The notes: generated by a model not told the origin, from the letters alone. DNA of 64,000 nucleotides from Myxococcaceae bacterium (GCA_016793095.1 JAEUJQ010000054.1:1-64000), one strand, 5' to 3'; shown: positions 15,431 to 27,112, numbered from the stretch's first letter. Program-made: numbers and translations.

Positions 15431-17503
15431 ATGATCCTGTCCCTCGTCGCCACGCTCCTCGCCGTCGAGCCGGTGCTCCCGGTCGATCAGTCGCCGTGGG
15501 CGCCAGGGCTGCTCTCGCAGGACGAGCGCGGGAAGCTGCCGTCTGCCAGCCTCGATGACGTGAAGGTCTGCGGGAGCTGTCACATGGACGTGGCGGCCCA
15601 GTGGCGCACCAGCGCGCACGCGCTCGCGTCCTTCACCAACCCCCTGTACCGCGTGTCCATCGAGCGGCTGCGGAAGGACCGGGGCTTCAAGGAGAGCCGC
15701 ATGTGCGGCGCGTGCCACGATCTCGCGCTGCTCACCTCGGGCGGCCTCGATCAACCCGTCGCGCCCGGCGATCCCCGCGCGCACGCCGGCGTGAGCTGTA
15801 CGAGCTGCCACAGCGCGGTGCACGCGACCCTCGACGGCAACGGCAGCCTCACGCTGCGCTCCGACGACGCCCTGCCCGAGCGGGTCGAGGACGCCACCGT
15901 CGAGAACCACAAGCAGCGCGTGGCCAACGCGCCCCTGCGCACCGCCGAGCTCTGCGGCGGCTGTCACCGCGCGTTCCTCTCGCAGGCGACCGGCAACGGC
16001 TCTGCGTTCTTCGGCATGGACGACTTCGGCGCCTGGCAGAGGTCAGCCTTCAACCACTCGCGCGCCGATCGACCCGATGACGTCAAGGCCCGGGACTGTC
16101 GCGGCTGCCACATGCCGAAGGAGCCCGCCGTGCTGGGCGACGTGGCGGCGAAGAAGGGGCAGATCGTCTCGCACCGCTTCCTGGGCTCGCACACGTCGTT
16201 GGCGGTGATGCGGGGTGACGACGAGACGAGGAAGCGCGTGGAGGACTTCCTCAGGGGCTCGGTGACGGTTGACCTCGCCGCGGCGCGCGTCGGTGGAGGG
16301 CCGTGGCTGCCCACGGCGTCGCACGCTTCGGTGAAGGGTGGCGACTCGCTGGAGATCGACGTGGTGGTCTTCAACGAGAAGGTGGGCCACCGGTTCCCCG
16401 GCAGCGTGCTGGACAACCAGGGCACCACCGTCGAGGTCGAGCTGCGGACGAGTGAGGGGCGGGTGCTGGCGCGCTCGACCGATCACCAGCTGCGCGCAGA
16501 GATCGTCGACCTCGAGGGCGAGCCGCTGCACGAGCGCGAGACGCACCGCTTCGTGGCGCCCGTCTGGAACCACACGGTCCCTGCCCGAGATGCCCGGGCA
16601 GCCCGCATCGCCTTCGAGATCCCGCCTGGGCTTCAGCCGCGTGACTTCCCGCTGTCGGTGCACGCAGCCGTCGTCCACCGCACGCGCCTGCCCGAGCTGC
16701 ACACGCTGGCCTGTCAGGACGCCCGGACGCCGAACGGCGCGGCCTTCCTCGCGGCCGGCGAGCAGCTCACCGGTCACCGCATCGATCCGTGCGCCGAGGT
16801 GCCGAGCACGGTGATCTCCAGCGCCGTCGCGACGCTGCGTGGGCAGGGCAAGCCCACCTTCGACTCTGTCTGGCGTCGTGCGCTCGCCTTGTCGGTGTCG
16901 CTGCAGGAGTACCTCGGCGAAGCGGAGCAGGCGTTCCGGTTCGCGCGCGACGCCGCGAAGACGCGAGACGAGCGGGGCAGGGCGGCGTGGGGGCTCGCGG
17001 TGATCGCCGGGAAGCGCGGCCAGACCGACGAGGCGCTCCGGCTGCTGGCCTCGGCCGAGCAGCTGCTCGGGGAGCTGCCGTCGACGTGGCGGACCCGCGG
17101 CGACATCTACGCGCAGGTGTGGCGCTGGCCGCTCGCCGCCGAGGCCTACCGCCGCGCCGCCCAGCTCGCCCCCCAGGACGTCTCCGTCTGGCAGATGCTC
17201 GCCATGAGCGAGGCCAGCGCCGGTCGCTTCCCCCAGGCCCTCGAGGCCGCCCAGGCAGGCATCCGGCTGTACCCGCGCGACGCCGACTGCCTGCGCGTGC
17301 AGGCCCTCGCCCTGGCCCAGCTGGGCGCCCCGGAGCTCGTCCGCGAGAAGTCCCTCGCCGCCGCCCTCGAGTGGCGCCTGCCCGACGACGGGCCCGCCGC
17401 GAAGGGGAAGTGCAGCAAGCGCATCGTCGGCTGCGCCGAACGCCGCAACCCCGTGCCCCGCTTCACTGCCCTTCCGACCGGGCCCCTCGCCGCCACTCCC
17501 TGA
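15431..17503 (+). CDS. Pentaheme cytochrome c with C-terminal TPR region
   Basis: A 690-residue protein with an N-terminal hydrophobic leader (weak signal peptide) and five CxxCH heme-attachment motifs: CGSCH 47-51, CGACH 92-96, CTSCH 123-127, CGGCH 175-179 and CRGCH 223-227. The arrangement resembles cytochrome c554-type multiheme proteins. After the hemes is a beta-rich domain with the signature GHRFPGSVLDN, then from about residue 470 a TPR region (REALRLL/AWGLAVIAGKRG and YRRAAQLAPQD-like helices). Multiheme cytochromes move electrons in the periplasm or outer membrane; a TPR part suggests binding to a partner. It is 5 bp downstream of the third DUF2330 gene. Confidence 0.85.
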   Translation: MILSLVATLLAVEPVLPVDQSPWAPGLLSQDERGKLPSASLDDVKVCGSCHMDVAAQWRTSAHALASFTNPLYRVSIERLRKDRGFKESRMCGACHDLALLTSGGLDQPVAPGDPRAHAGVSCTSCHSAVHATLDGNGSLTLRSDDALPERVEDATVENHKQRVANAPLRTAELCGGCHRAFLSQATGNGSAFFGMDDFGAWQRSAFNHSRADRPDDVKARDCRGCHMPKEPAVLGDVAAKKGQIVSHRFLGSHTSLAVMRGDDETRKRVEDFLRGSVTVDLAAARVGGGPWLPTASHASVKGGDSLEIDVVVFNEKVGHRFPGSVLDNQGTTVEVELRTSEGRVLARSTDHQLRAEIVDLEGEPLHERETHRFVAPVWNHTVPARDARAARIAFEIPPGLQPRDFPLSVHAAVVHRTRLPELHTLACQDARTPNGAAFLAAGEQLTGHRIDPCAEVPSTVISSAVATLRGQGKPTFDSVWRRALALSVSLQEYLGEAEQAFRFARDAAKTRDERGRAAWGLAVIAGKRGQTDEALRLLASAEQLLGELPSTWRTRGDIYAQVWRWPLAAEAYRRAAQLAPQDVSVWQMLAMSEASAGRFPQALEAAQAGIRLYPRDADCLRVQALALAQLGAPELVREKSLAAALEWRLPDDGPAAKGKCSKRIVGCAERRNPVPRFTALPTGPLAATP

Positions 17504-17609
17504 GCGATCTCGCCGGGTTGCTGCATCTGCGAATGACGACCCGCTGAACGCCTGTGGAAACAGTGGCTTGTTGATTGTGCGTGTGCGAAAGGAGGCGCCA
17601 CGCAGGGCC

Positions 17610-17638
17610 TTGACCCCTGCGGGCCGCGGCGAGATACA
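17610..17638 (+). promoter_or_regulatory. Probable sigma-70 promoter of the thiolase gene
   Basis: TTGACC at 17610-17615 and GATACA at 17633-17638 are separated by exactly 17 bases. The predicted start near 17645 gives a leader of about 30 nt carrying GGTGGAG at 17661-17667. It sits in a 170-bp gap in which nothing else was seen. Confidence 0.6.
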
Positions 17639-17673
17639 GCCGATCGGCGAACCCTCTTTCGGTGGAGACGAAC

Positions 17674-18852
17674 ATGGCTCGAGATGTGGTGATCGTTGGC
17701 GCGGCGCGGACCCCGGTTGGTGCGTTTCAGGGAGCGCTCTCGTCGCTCCGGGCGCCCGAGCTGGGAGCAGTGGCGATCAAGGCGGCGCTCGAGCGGGCGG
17801 GCGTGAAGGCCGAGCTGGTCGAGCAGATCTTCATGGGGCACGTGCTGCAGGCGGGCGTCGGGCAGGCGCCAGCGCGGCAGGCGGGTCGGCTCGCGGGCCT
17901 CCCTGACGGGACCCCGGCGGTCACGGTGCACAAGGTGTGCGGCTCGGGCCTGCAGGCGGTCGTCAACGCCTACCAGGTGATCGCGCTCGGCGAGGCGGAC
18001 GTGGTGGTGGCCGGTGGCATGGAGTCGATGTCGAACGCGCCCTACCTCTCGCACCAGCTGCGCGGCGGCGCGCGCATGGGCCACGTCGAGTTCAAGGACT
18101 CGATGGTGTCCGACGGCCTCACCGACGCCTACGACAACGTGCACATGGGCCTCTGCGCCGAGCAGTGCGCGACCGAGATGAAGATCTCGCGCGCCGCGCA
18201 GGACGAGTTCGCCACCGAGTCCACCAACCGCGCGATCCGGGCGCAGAAGGAAGGGCTCTTCAAGGCGGAGATCGCCGGCGTGTCGGTGCCGCAGAAGAAG
18301 GGCGACCCGATCATGGTGCTCGAGGACGAGGGCCCGAAGAACGCGAAGCCCGACAAGATCCCCACGCTCAAGCCGGTCTTCAAGAAGGACGGCACGGTGA
18401 CGGCGGCGAACGCGTCGTCGATCAACGACGGCGCCGCGGCGCTGGTGCTGATGAGCGCGGAGAAGGCGAAGGCGCTCAACCTGCCCGTGCTGGCGCGCAT
18501 CGCCGGGCACGCGGCGGCGGCCCGCAAGCCCGTCGAGTTCACGATCGCGCCCACCGATGCGATCAACAAGCTGCTCCAGCGCACCGGCAAGACGGTCGCC
18601 GACGTCGAGACGTGGGAGATCAACGAGGCCTTCGCCGTCGTCTCGCTCGCGAACAACCAGCTGCTCAAGCTCGATCCGTCGAAGGTGAACATCCGCGGCG
18701 GCGCGGTGGCGCTCGGTCACCCGATCGGCGCCTCGGGCGCGCGCGTGCTGGTGACGCTGCTCCACACGATGAAGGATCACGGCTTCAAGCGCGGCGTGGC
18801 CTCGCTCTGCATCGGCGGCGGTGAGGGCATCGCGCTGATGGTCGAGCGCTGA
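17674..18852 (+). CDS. Acetyl-CoA C-acetyltransferase (thiolase)
   Basis: A 392-residue thiolase, which condenses two acetyl-CoA to acetoacetyl-CoA or runs in reverse. All catalytic elements are present: the nucleophilic cysteine in HKVCGSGLQAV (C89), GHPIGASGAR with the active histidine near 349, and the second cysteine in CIGGGEG near 379. The N terminus VVIVGAARTPVG is typical of biosynthetic/degradative acetoacetyl-CoA thiolases. GGTGGAG lies six bases before the ATG. With the CoA-transferase genes about 600 bp downstream it forms a plausible acetoacetate pathway: CoA-transferase activates acetoacetate and thiolase cleaves it. It could equally feed the mevalonate route. Confidence 0.92.
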   Translation: MARDVVIVGAARTPVGAFQGALSSLRAPELGAVAIKAALERAGVKAELVEQIFMGHVLQAGVGQAPARQAGRLAGLPDGTPAVTVHKVCGSGLQAVVNAYQVIALGEADVVVAGGMESMSNAPYLSHQLRGGARMGHVEFKDSMVSDGLTDAYDNVHMGLCAEQCATEMKISRAAQDEFATESTNRAIRAQKEGLFKAEIAGVSVPQKKGDPIMVLEDEGPKNAKPDKIPTLKPVFKKDGTVTAANASSINDGAAALVLMSAEKAKALNLPVLARIAGHAAAARKPVEFTIAPTDAINKLLQRTGKTVADVETWEINEAFAVVSLANNQLLKLDPSKVNIRGGAVALGHPIGASGARVLVTLLHTMKDHGFKRGVASLCIGGGEGIALMVER

Positions 18853-18855
18853 TTC

Positions 18856-19120
18856 TCTCAGCTCGACTCCGCCTGCGTCCGGCCTGCGCTCCTCGGCGGG
18901 CAGGTGGACGCAGGTGACGTTCGCCTCGTCGACTCCGCCCGAACTCCGGCTTCGTCTCGCGGTTTCTCAGCTCGACTCCGCCTGCGTCCGGCCTGCGCTC
19001 CTCGGCGGGCAGGTGGACGCAGGTGACGTTCGCCTCGTCGACTCCGCCCGGCCTCCGGCTGCGTCTCGCGGTCTCCCTGCTCGACTCCGCCTGCGCCCGG
19101 CCTGCGCTCCTCGCAGGTCG
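18856..19120. repeat. Non-coding 109-bp tandem repeat, about 2.4 copies
   Basis: Two nearly identical 109-bp copies (18856-18964 and 18965-19073) are followed by a partial third copy ending about 19120. Each full copy contains a hairpin: CCTGCGTCC pairs with GGACGCAGG (18872-18880 with 18906-18914, and again 109 bp later), with an inner CCTGC/GCAGG stem. It fills the gap between the thiolase stop and a small gene on the other strand, and could act as a terminator. Confidence 0.85.
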
Positions 19121-19132
19121 CGTTGGCCTCGA

Positions 19133-19402
19133 TCAGGGCCGCTTCTTCGCCAGGCCGGCGATCAGATCGCGCACACCCCAGAAGATGCCGCCCGCGCCAC
19201 AGAAGAGCAGGAAGCTCGAGATCTCCCACGCGAGCTCCCCGGCGTCGCGGCGCGACTGCCCCGCGAACGGCTCGCGCGTGGACACCCAGAACGCGTCCGC
19301 CCACGGCGCCAGCAGCACGCCGACCCCTCCGATCACCAGGCTCGCAGCAATCAGCGTCAGGCTGGACCACACCGTCGGCTCCCGTCGGCTCATGACGGTC
19401 AT
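19133..19402 (-). CDS. Small two-helix membrane protein
   Basis: An 89-residue protein with two hydrophobic segments, about residues 12-35 (LTLIAASLVIGGVGVLLAPWA) and 58-82 (ISSFLLFCGAGGIFWGVRDL), joined by a polar loop. The C terminus is Lys/Arg. It lies alone on the minus strand between the 109-bp repeat and the CoA-transferase genes. Two start codons are possible, 19402 and 19393. No family was recognised. The clear two-helix pattern and plausible codon use are the reasons for calling it real. Confidence 0.55.
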   Translation of the reverse strand: MTVMSRREPTVWSSLTLIAASLVIGGVGVLLAPWADAFWVSTREPFAGQSRRDAGELAWEISSFLLFCGAGGIFWGVRDLIAGLAKKRP

Positions 19403-19459
19403 CAGACCCCAGCGTTTCCCCTGTTGTCATCGCCTGCGGCCTGCGGAAGAACCCGCCCC

Positions 19460-20158
19460 ATGAACAAGGTCGTCGCTTCGGCCGACGAGGCCGTCAAAGA
19501 CATCCCCGACAACTGCACCCTCATGTCCGGAGGCTTCGGCCTCTGTGGCAACCCCGAGAACCTGATCACCGCCATTCACAAGAAGGGCGTGAAGGGCATC
19601 ACGATCATCTCGAACAACTGTGGCACCACCGATCTCGGGCTCGGCGTGCTGCTGAAGAACACGCAGGTGAAGAAGCTGGTCTCGTCCTACGTGGGCGAGA
19701 ACAAGGAGTTCGAGCGCCAGTTCCTCTCGGGCGAGCTCGAGGTCGAGCTCAACCCCCAGGGCACTCTCGCCGAGCGCATTCGCGCGGGCGGCGCGGGCAT
19801 CGGCGGCTTCTTCGTCCGCACCGGCGTCGGCACCGAGGTCGCGAAGGGCAAAGAGGTGCGCGTCATCGACGGCCACGAGTACGTGCTCGAGTCACCCCTC
19901 AAGGCCGACTACGCGATCGTGCGCGCCTGGAAGGCCGACGCCTGGGGCAACCTCGTCTTCCGCAAGACGGCGCGCAACTTCTCGCCGCTCATGGCCATGG
20001 CCGCGAAGATCACGATCGTCGAGGCCGAGCACCTCGTGCCCGTCGGCGACCTCGAGCCGGACCAGATCCACGTGCCGTCGGTCTACGTGAAGCGCGTGGT
20101 GCTCTCGCAGGGCCTCAACAAGTGGATCGAGCGGCGCACCGTGCGCCCGCGCACCTGA
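19460..20158 (+). CDS. scoA: 3-oxoacid CoA-transferase subunit A
   Basis: A 232-residue alpha subunit of a family I CoA-transferase, probably succinyl-CoA:3-ketoacid CoA-transferase. The family signature is near the N terminus (GGFGLCGNPENLI, about residues 24-36), followed by ISNNCGTTDLGLG and GGAGIGGFFVRTGVGT. Together with the beta subunit it moves CoA from succinyl-CoA to acetoacetate. The ATG at 19460 starts the conserved protein; the frame is open further upstream but has no conserved sequence. Twelve bases separate it from the beta subunit gene. The upstream thiolase supports an acetoacetate/ketone-body role. Confidence 0.92.
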   Translation: MNKVVASADEAVKDIPDNCTLMSGGFGLCGNPENLITAIHKKGVKGITIISNNCGTTDLGLGVLLKNTQVKKLVSSYVGENKEFERQFLSGELEVELNPQGTLAERIRAGGAGIGGFFVRTGVGTEVAKGKEVRVIDGHEYVLESPLKADYAIVRAWKADAWGNLVFRKTARNFSPLMAMAAKITIVEAEHLVPVGDLEPDQIHVPSVYVKRVVLSQGLNKWIERRTVRPRT

Positions 20159-20170
20159 CAGGACACTCCC

Positions 20171-20827
20171 ATGCCATTGACCCGTGAACAGATCGCAAAG
20201 CGTGTGGCCCGGGAGCTGCGTGACGGCTTCTACGTCAACCTCGGCATCGGCCTGCCGACGCTGATCCCCAACTACATCCCCGCGGGGGTCGAGGTGGTGC
20301 TCCAGAGCGAGAACGGCATGCTCGGCACCGGGCCGTACCCGCTCGACGGCGACGAGGACCCCGATCTCATCAACGCCGGCAAGGAGACCGTCACCGCGCT
20401 GCCTGGCGCCGCGTACTTCGACTCCGCCGCGAGCTTCGCGATGATCCGCGGCGGCCACATCGATCTCGCGGTGCTCGGCGCCATGGAGATCTCGGAGTTC
20501 GGCGACCTCGCGAACTGGATGATCCCCGGCAAGATGGTGAAGGGCATGGGCGGCGCGATGGACCTCGCCGTCGGCGCGAAGCGCGTCATCGTCGCCATGG
20601 AGCACGCGACGAAAGAGGGCGGTCACAAGATCCTCAAGGAGTGCCGCCTGCCCCTCACCAGCAAGCGCTGCGTCAACGCCATCTGCACCGATCTCGCGTG
20701 GATGGACGTGACCGCCGAGGGCCTCGTGCTCACGGAGCTGGCGCCTGGCGAGACGGTGGAGTCGGTGCAGAAGCTCACCGGCCCCACGCTCAAGGTGGCG
20801 AAGGACCTCAAGACGATGGTGGTGTGA
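20171..20827 (+). CDS. scoB: 3-oxoacid CoA-transferase subunit B
   Basis: A 218-residue beta subunit of the same CoA-transferase. The N terminus [19 protein letters not shown] and the motif [17 protein letters not shown] are typical. The catalytic glutamate, which carries CoA as a thioester in this family, is in [14 protein letters not shown] (about residues 41-54). MNCIC-like and KLTGP C-terminal blocks are present. The length is normal for scoB. It sits 12 bp after scoA, and its stop is followed directly by the GTG of the DUF1569-like gene, so the three are one transcription unit. Confidence 0.92.
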   Translation: MPLTREQIAKRVARELRDGFYVNLGIGLPTLIPNYIPAGVEVVLQSENGMLGTGPYPLDGDEDPDLINAGKETVTALPGAAYFDSAASFAMIRGGHIDLAVLGAMEISEFGDLANWMIPGKMVKGMGGAMDLAVGAKRVIVAMEHATKEGGHKILKECRLPLTSKRCVNAICTDLAWMDVTAEGLVLTELAPGETVESVQKLTGPTLKVAKDLKTMVV

Positions 20828-21262
20828 GTGGGCGCGCCGCGGCGCATCTCGACGTTCGAGGCGCTCCTCTCCGAGGTGCGGGCGGTCGCCGCCGAGGCGC
20901 CCGTCGGCTTCGGCGCGGCGATGGCGCACTGCGCCCAGTCGATCGACTGCTCCATCGACGGCTATCCGAAGCCCGCGGCCTGGCTCGTGCGCGCGGTGAT
21001 CGGCCCGCGCGTGCTGAAGAAGTTCCTCGCCCAGGGCTTCATGCAGCACGACACGAAGGCTCCGGTGCCCGGCGTGCCTCCGCCTGAGCCGGGCCTCGCG
21101 TCAATGGCGGGGCTCGAGCGGCTCGAGGCCGCCATCGGCCGGTTCCGCGCTCACACCGGCCCCTTCGCGCCCCACTTCGCCTACGGAGCCGTCTCGAGGG
21201 ACGCCTGGGAGGCGGTGCACTCGATGCACGTGGCCAATCACCTCGACGCCCTGCTCGTGTAA
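20828..21262 (+). CDS. DUF1569/DinB-like protein
   Basis: A 144-residue protein that looks like the DUF1569 branch of the DinB/YfiT four-helix superfamily. It has HCAQSIDCSIDGYP (about residues 38-51), RAVIGPRVLKKF, and the C-terminal HFAYGAVSRDAWEAVHSMHVANHL, supplying histidines in the places where such proteins bind metal. The function is unknown; related proteins act as thiol- or metal-dependent enzymes. The GTG start directly abuts the scoB stop codon, so it is probably translated by coupling. Its link to CoA metabolism is only positional. Confidence 0.65.
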   Translation: MGAPRRISTFEALLSEVRAVAAEAPVGFGAAMAHCAQSIDCSIDGYPKPAAWLVRAVIGPRVLKKFLAQGFMQHDTKAPVPGVPPPEPGLASMAGLERLEAAIGRFRAHTGPFAPHFAYGAVSRDAWEAVHSMHVANHLDALLV

Positions 21263-21274
21263 GGTGCGCGCACC

Positions 21275-21661
21275 ATGGCAGACAAAGCCCCGAAGACGTC
21301 CGACAACAAGCCCACCCGCAAGGCCGAGCGCCTGCAGCACGAGCTGCTGGTGGCGTACCGAACGGTTGACGGGTTCATCACGGACTGGGCGGTGAACATC
21401 AGCCGTGGTGGCATCTTCATCAACACCCGCAACCCCCTCCCGGTGGGCAGCGTGGTGCGCCTCATCATCTCGTTGCCCGACGCGGCGTTCCCCTTCGATC
21501 TCACCGGCCGGGTGATCCGCGCGCAGCCCCACGATCCCCAGGCCGATCAGACCTCGGGCATGGGCATCGAGTTCATGGATGTTGACGACGAGAAGCGGGC
21601 GCGCCTCGAGCGCTTCGTCGATCGCCTGCGGGCCGAGCTGCCCGAGCCCGCGAAGAAGTGA
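21275..21661 (+). CDS. PilZ-domain protein, Myxococcus paralogous type
   Basis: A 128-residue single-domain PilZ protein. The core runs from RLQHELLVAYRTVDGF through NISRGGIFINTRNPLPVG to GMGIEFMDV. The second PilZ box (NISRGGIFI) is clear; the RxxxR c-di-GMP box is weak (RLQHELL), so nucleotide binding is uncertain. This matches the TIGR02266-type domain, much expanded in myxobacteria. No membrane segment. The same domain type forms the N terminus of the Hsp70 fusion about 2.7 kb downstream. It lies 12 bp after the DUF1569-like gene and 3 bp before the methyltransferase gene. Confidence 0.85.
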   Translation: MADKAPKTSDNKPTRKAERLQHELLVAYRTVDGFITDWAVNISRGGIFINTRNPLPVGSVVRLIISLPDAAFPFDLTGRVIRAQPHDPQADQTSGMGIEFMDVDDEKRARLERFVDRLRAELPEPAKK

Positions 21662-21664
21662 CGT

Positions 21665-22927
21665 TTGCGGCGGCTCGAGCTCACCATCACGAGGCTGTCG
21701 AAGTCGGGTGACGGCGTGGCCGAGGTCGGGGGCCGCGCCGTCTTCGTTCCGGGCACCGTCCCGGGTGATCGGGTGCTCGCCGAGGTCTTCGAGCAGGGCA
21801 AGGCCATGCGGGGCGAGGTGCTCGAGGTGCTGCAGCCCGGCGCGGGCCGACGGTCTGCGCTATGCCCGCTCGCTGAGCGCTGCGGTGGCTGCGACTGGAT
21901 GCACCTGACCGAAGAGGTGCAGCACCAGCACAAGGAGCAGATCGTCGTCTCGGCCCTCGAGCACCTCGGCGGCGTGGCGCACGATCGCTACGAGCTGAAG
22001 CCCTTCGTGGCGTCGCCCATGCCGTACAACACGAGGCGGCGCGCGGTGCTGCACCCCGTCAAGGGGCGCCTGGGCTTCTTCGGTCGGCGCAGCCACACGC
22101 ACGTCGAGGTCGAGCTCTGCCCTGCGCTCACGCCCCCGCTGGAGTCGATGCCCGGGGAGCTCGCCGACGCCTTCGGGAGCGCGCTCAAGGACGTCGATGA
22201 GGTCGCGCTGCTCGAGGTGGGCGGAGCGGTCGCGATCGCGCTCACCGCGAAGGGGGCCTTGCGGCCGAAGCACCGCGAGGTCGCGCACGCGCTGATCAGG
22301 GACGAGGCGGTCGCCGGCGTGGTCCTGGTGCCGGGCGCGGGCAAGGGCCCCTCGGAGCTGCTGGGTGAGCCGGTGCTCGAGGCGGGCGGCGTGCTCCACC
22401 GCCCCGACAGCTTCGCGCAGGCGAACGCCGACGTGAACGAGGACCTCGTCGCGCACGCGGTCGCAGAGCTCGAGGCCGGCCCGGACGACGCCGCGCTCGA
22501 GCTCTACGCGGGCAACGGGAACTTCACGTTCCCGCTCGCCGCCGCGGCCCGCTCGGTCCTCGCGGTCGAGTCCTCCACGGTGTCGCTCGCGCTGGCGCAA
22601 CAGGCCGCGCGCAGACAAGGCTTCACCAACATCCGCTTCGTGCAGGGCGACTGTGAGAAGGCCGCCGCCGGGCTGGTGAAGGAGGGCAAGCGCTTCGAGC
22701 GCCTGCTCCTCGATCCCCCTCGCACGGGCGCGCCCGGCGTCGGCGACTGGGCGTCGAAGCTGCTCGTCTCGCGCGTGGTGTACGTGGCGTGTGACCCCGG
22801 CGCGCTCGCTCGGGACGCAGCCGAGCTGCTCGCGCAAGGCTTCGAGCCCGTCTCGGTGAGGCTCTTCGATCTCTTCCCTCAGACGCGCCACGTCGAGGTG
22901 GTGATGTCGTTCTCGCGCGGCGGGTGA
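21665..22927 (+). CDS. 23S rRNA/tRNA m5U methyltransferase (RlmD/TrmA family)
   Basis: A 420-residue SAM-dependent RNA uracil-5 methyltransferase. The N-terminal TRAM-like domain (GDGVAEVGGRAVFVPGTVPGD) is followed by the iron-sulfur cysteines of the RlmD/RumA type (CPLAERCGGCDW near residues 67-78, and a later CPALTPP). The SAM-binding motif is LELYAGNGNFTFPLA, the catalytic cysteine is in VACDPGALARD (about 377), and FDLFPQTRHVEVV is at the C terminus. It methylates a uridine in rRNA or tRNA; which one cannot be told by eye. The start is a TTG three bases after the PilZ gene. Confidence 0.88.
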   Translation: MRRLELTITRLSKSGDGVAEVGGRAVFVPGTVPGDRVLAEVFEQGKAMRGEVLEVLQPGAGRRSALCPLAERCGGCDWMHLTEEVQHQHKEQIVVSALEHLGGVAHDRYELKPFVASPMPYNTRRRAVLHPVKGRLGFFGRRSHTHVEVELCPALTPPLESMPGELADAFGSALKDVDEVALLEVGGAVAIALTAKGALRPKHREVAHALIRDEAVAGVVLVPGAGKGPSELLGEPVLEAGGVLHRPDSFAQANADVNEDLVAHAVAELEAGPDDAALELYAGNGNFTFPLAAAARSVLAVESSTVSLALAQQAARRQGFTNIRFVQGDCEKAAAGLVKEGKRFERLLLDPPRTGAPGVGDWASKLLVSRVVYVACDPGALARDAAELLAQGFEPVSVRLFDLFPQTRHVEVVMSFSRGG

Positions 22928-22931
22928 CGCG

Positions 22932-24332
22932 ATGATGGAGACGCGCATCGTCGAGTTCGCCGAGGTGCTGCGCCAGAACGGCCTCAAGGTGGCCGTCACT
23001 GAGACGCGCGACGCCGTCGAGGCCGTGGGGCACGCGGGCCTCGACGACCCCGAGCTCTTCCGCGCGACGCTCGAGGCCACGCTCTGCAAGCGCGCAGCAG
23101 ACGTCGAGACGTTCAACCGCGCCTTCACGCTCTTCTTCACCGGCGCGGTGAAGCTGCTCGAGCAGCTCGATCAGTCGCTGGCTGACCGCATTCGCGAAGA
23201 GGGGCTGCTCGAGGGCGACGAGCTCAAGATGATCGTGTGGATGCTCGAGCGCCTCGCGGGCCAGCTCTCGCCGCTCACCCAGGCGGTGCTCCAGGGGAAC
23301 CGCGCCCAGCTCGCGAACCTCTTCCGGCAGGCGACGCTGCAGCTCGACTTCGCCCGCGTTCAGAACGCGCTCCAGACGGGCTTCTACAGCCGCCGCCTGT
23401 TGACCGGCGCGGGGTTCGAGCAGCTGCGCACCGACGTCGAGGCGATCAACGACGAGCTCACCGCGCGCGGCGTCTCGGCCCGGGGCGTGGAGATCGTCGG
23501 GCGGCAGCTGTCGAACGCGCTCCGACAGGTCGAGGAGGCGGCGCGCGCGGAAGCCGCCCGGCAGATCACCGCGCGGCTCAAGAAGGCGCAGGGTTCGGTC
23601 TCGGACAAGGCGCTGCACCTGCTCACCCGGCAGGAGATCGAGATCGCGCAGCGCGCCGTCCGCGCCCTCGCCGAGAAGCTGAAGGCGCGGCTCGTTCGCC
23701 GGCAGCGCTCGCGCAAGCGCGGCCAGCTGAACCCCCGGCGCACCCTGCGGAAGAACCTGTCGGCGGGCGGCGTGCCGATGGTGCCGCAGTTCCGCTCGCG
23801 GCGTCCCGCGCGGCCCGACGTCGTGGTGCTCTGCGACGTGTCGGACTCGGTGCGCGTCACCTCTCGCATGATGGTGCTCTTCACCTTCACGCTCCAGTCG
23901 CTCTTCGCCCGCGTGCGCAGCTTCATCTTCGTGTCCGAGCTCGGGGAGGTGACGAAGTTCTTCAAGGACGCGAAGCCCGAGGAGGCCATCGACGCCGCCA
24001 CGCAGTCAGGGGTGATCTCGCTCGCGTCGAACTCCAACTATGGCCACGCGCTCGCCGAGTTCAACCGCGGGTACCTGGGCTCCGTCACGCGGCGGACGAC
24101 GGTGTTGATCATCGGAGACGGCCGCAACAACCACAACCCGCCCAACGTCTGGGCGCTCGAGGACGTGAAGCGCAAGGCGAAGCGGGTGGTGTGGATCTGC
24201 ACCGAGCCCCGGCAGAACTGGGGCTTCGGCGACTCGGAGATGCTGCGCTACGAGAAGGCCGTCTCGCAGGTGGTCACCGTGCAGTCGTTGTCCGACCTCG
24301 AGCGGATCGCCCAACAGCTCGTGCCCGTGTGA
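22932..24332 (+). CDS. VWA domain protein, CoxE-like
   Basis: A 466-residue protein with a C-terminal von Willebrand A domain of the CoxE type. The MIDAS metal site DVSDS is at about residues 303-307, after the family block RRPARPDVVVLCDVS; later blocks are FIFVSELGEVTKFF and VLIIGDGRNNHNPPN. The N-terminal 280 residues are helical and Arg/Glu-rich, ending in a basic RRRQRSRKRGQLNPRR-like stretch. CoxE-type proteins usually act with a MoxR ATPase to insert metals or remodel complexes, but no moxR gene is in this window. Two adjacent ATGs (22932, 22935) are possible starts. It begins 4 bp after the methyltransferase. Confidence 0.8.
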   Translation: MMETRIVEFAEVLRQNGLKVAVTETRDAVEAVGHAGLDDPELFRATLEATLCKRAADVETFNRAFTLFFTGAVKLLEQLDQSLADRIREEGLLEGDELKMIVWMLERLAGQLSPLTQAVLQGNRAQLANLFRQATLQLDFARVQNALQTGFYSRRLLTGAGFEQLRTDVEAINDELTARGVSARGVEIVGRQLSNALRQVEEAARAEAARQITARLKKAQGSVSDKALHLLTRQEIEIAQRAVRALAEKLKARLVRRQRSRKRGQLNPRRTLRKNLSAGGVPMVPQFRSRRPARPDVVVLCDVSDSVRVTSRMMVLFTFTLQSLFARVRSFIFVSELGEVTKFFKDAKPEEAIDAATQSGVISLASNSNYGHALAEFNRGYLGSVTRRTTVLIIGDGRNNHNPPNVWALEDVKRKAKRVVWICTEPRQNWGFGDSEMLRYEKAVSQVVTVQSLSDLERIAQQLVPV

Positions 24333-24374
24333 TCTCGACTGACGAACCGTCGCGGTGCGCCTACCATCGCCGCC

Positions 24375-27086
<2,712 letters not shown>

Positions 27087-27112
27087 GCGCCGCCAGTCGG
27101 CCGACGAACGGC

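Noticed and set aside
18853-19132. 109-bp repeat as a CRISPR array or attachment site
   Set aside because: Copies are directly adjacent without unique spacers, and no integrase or cas gene is present.
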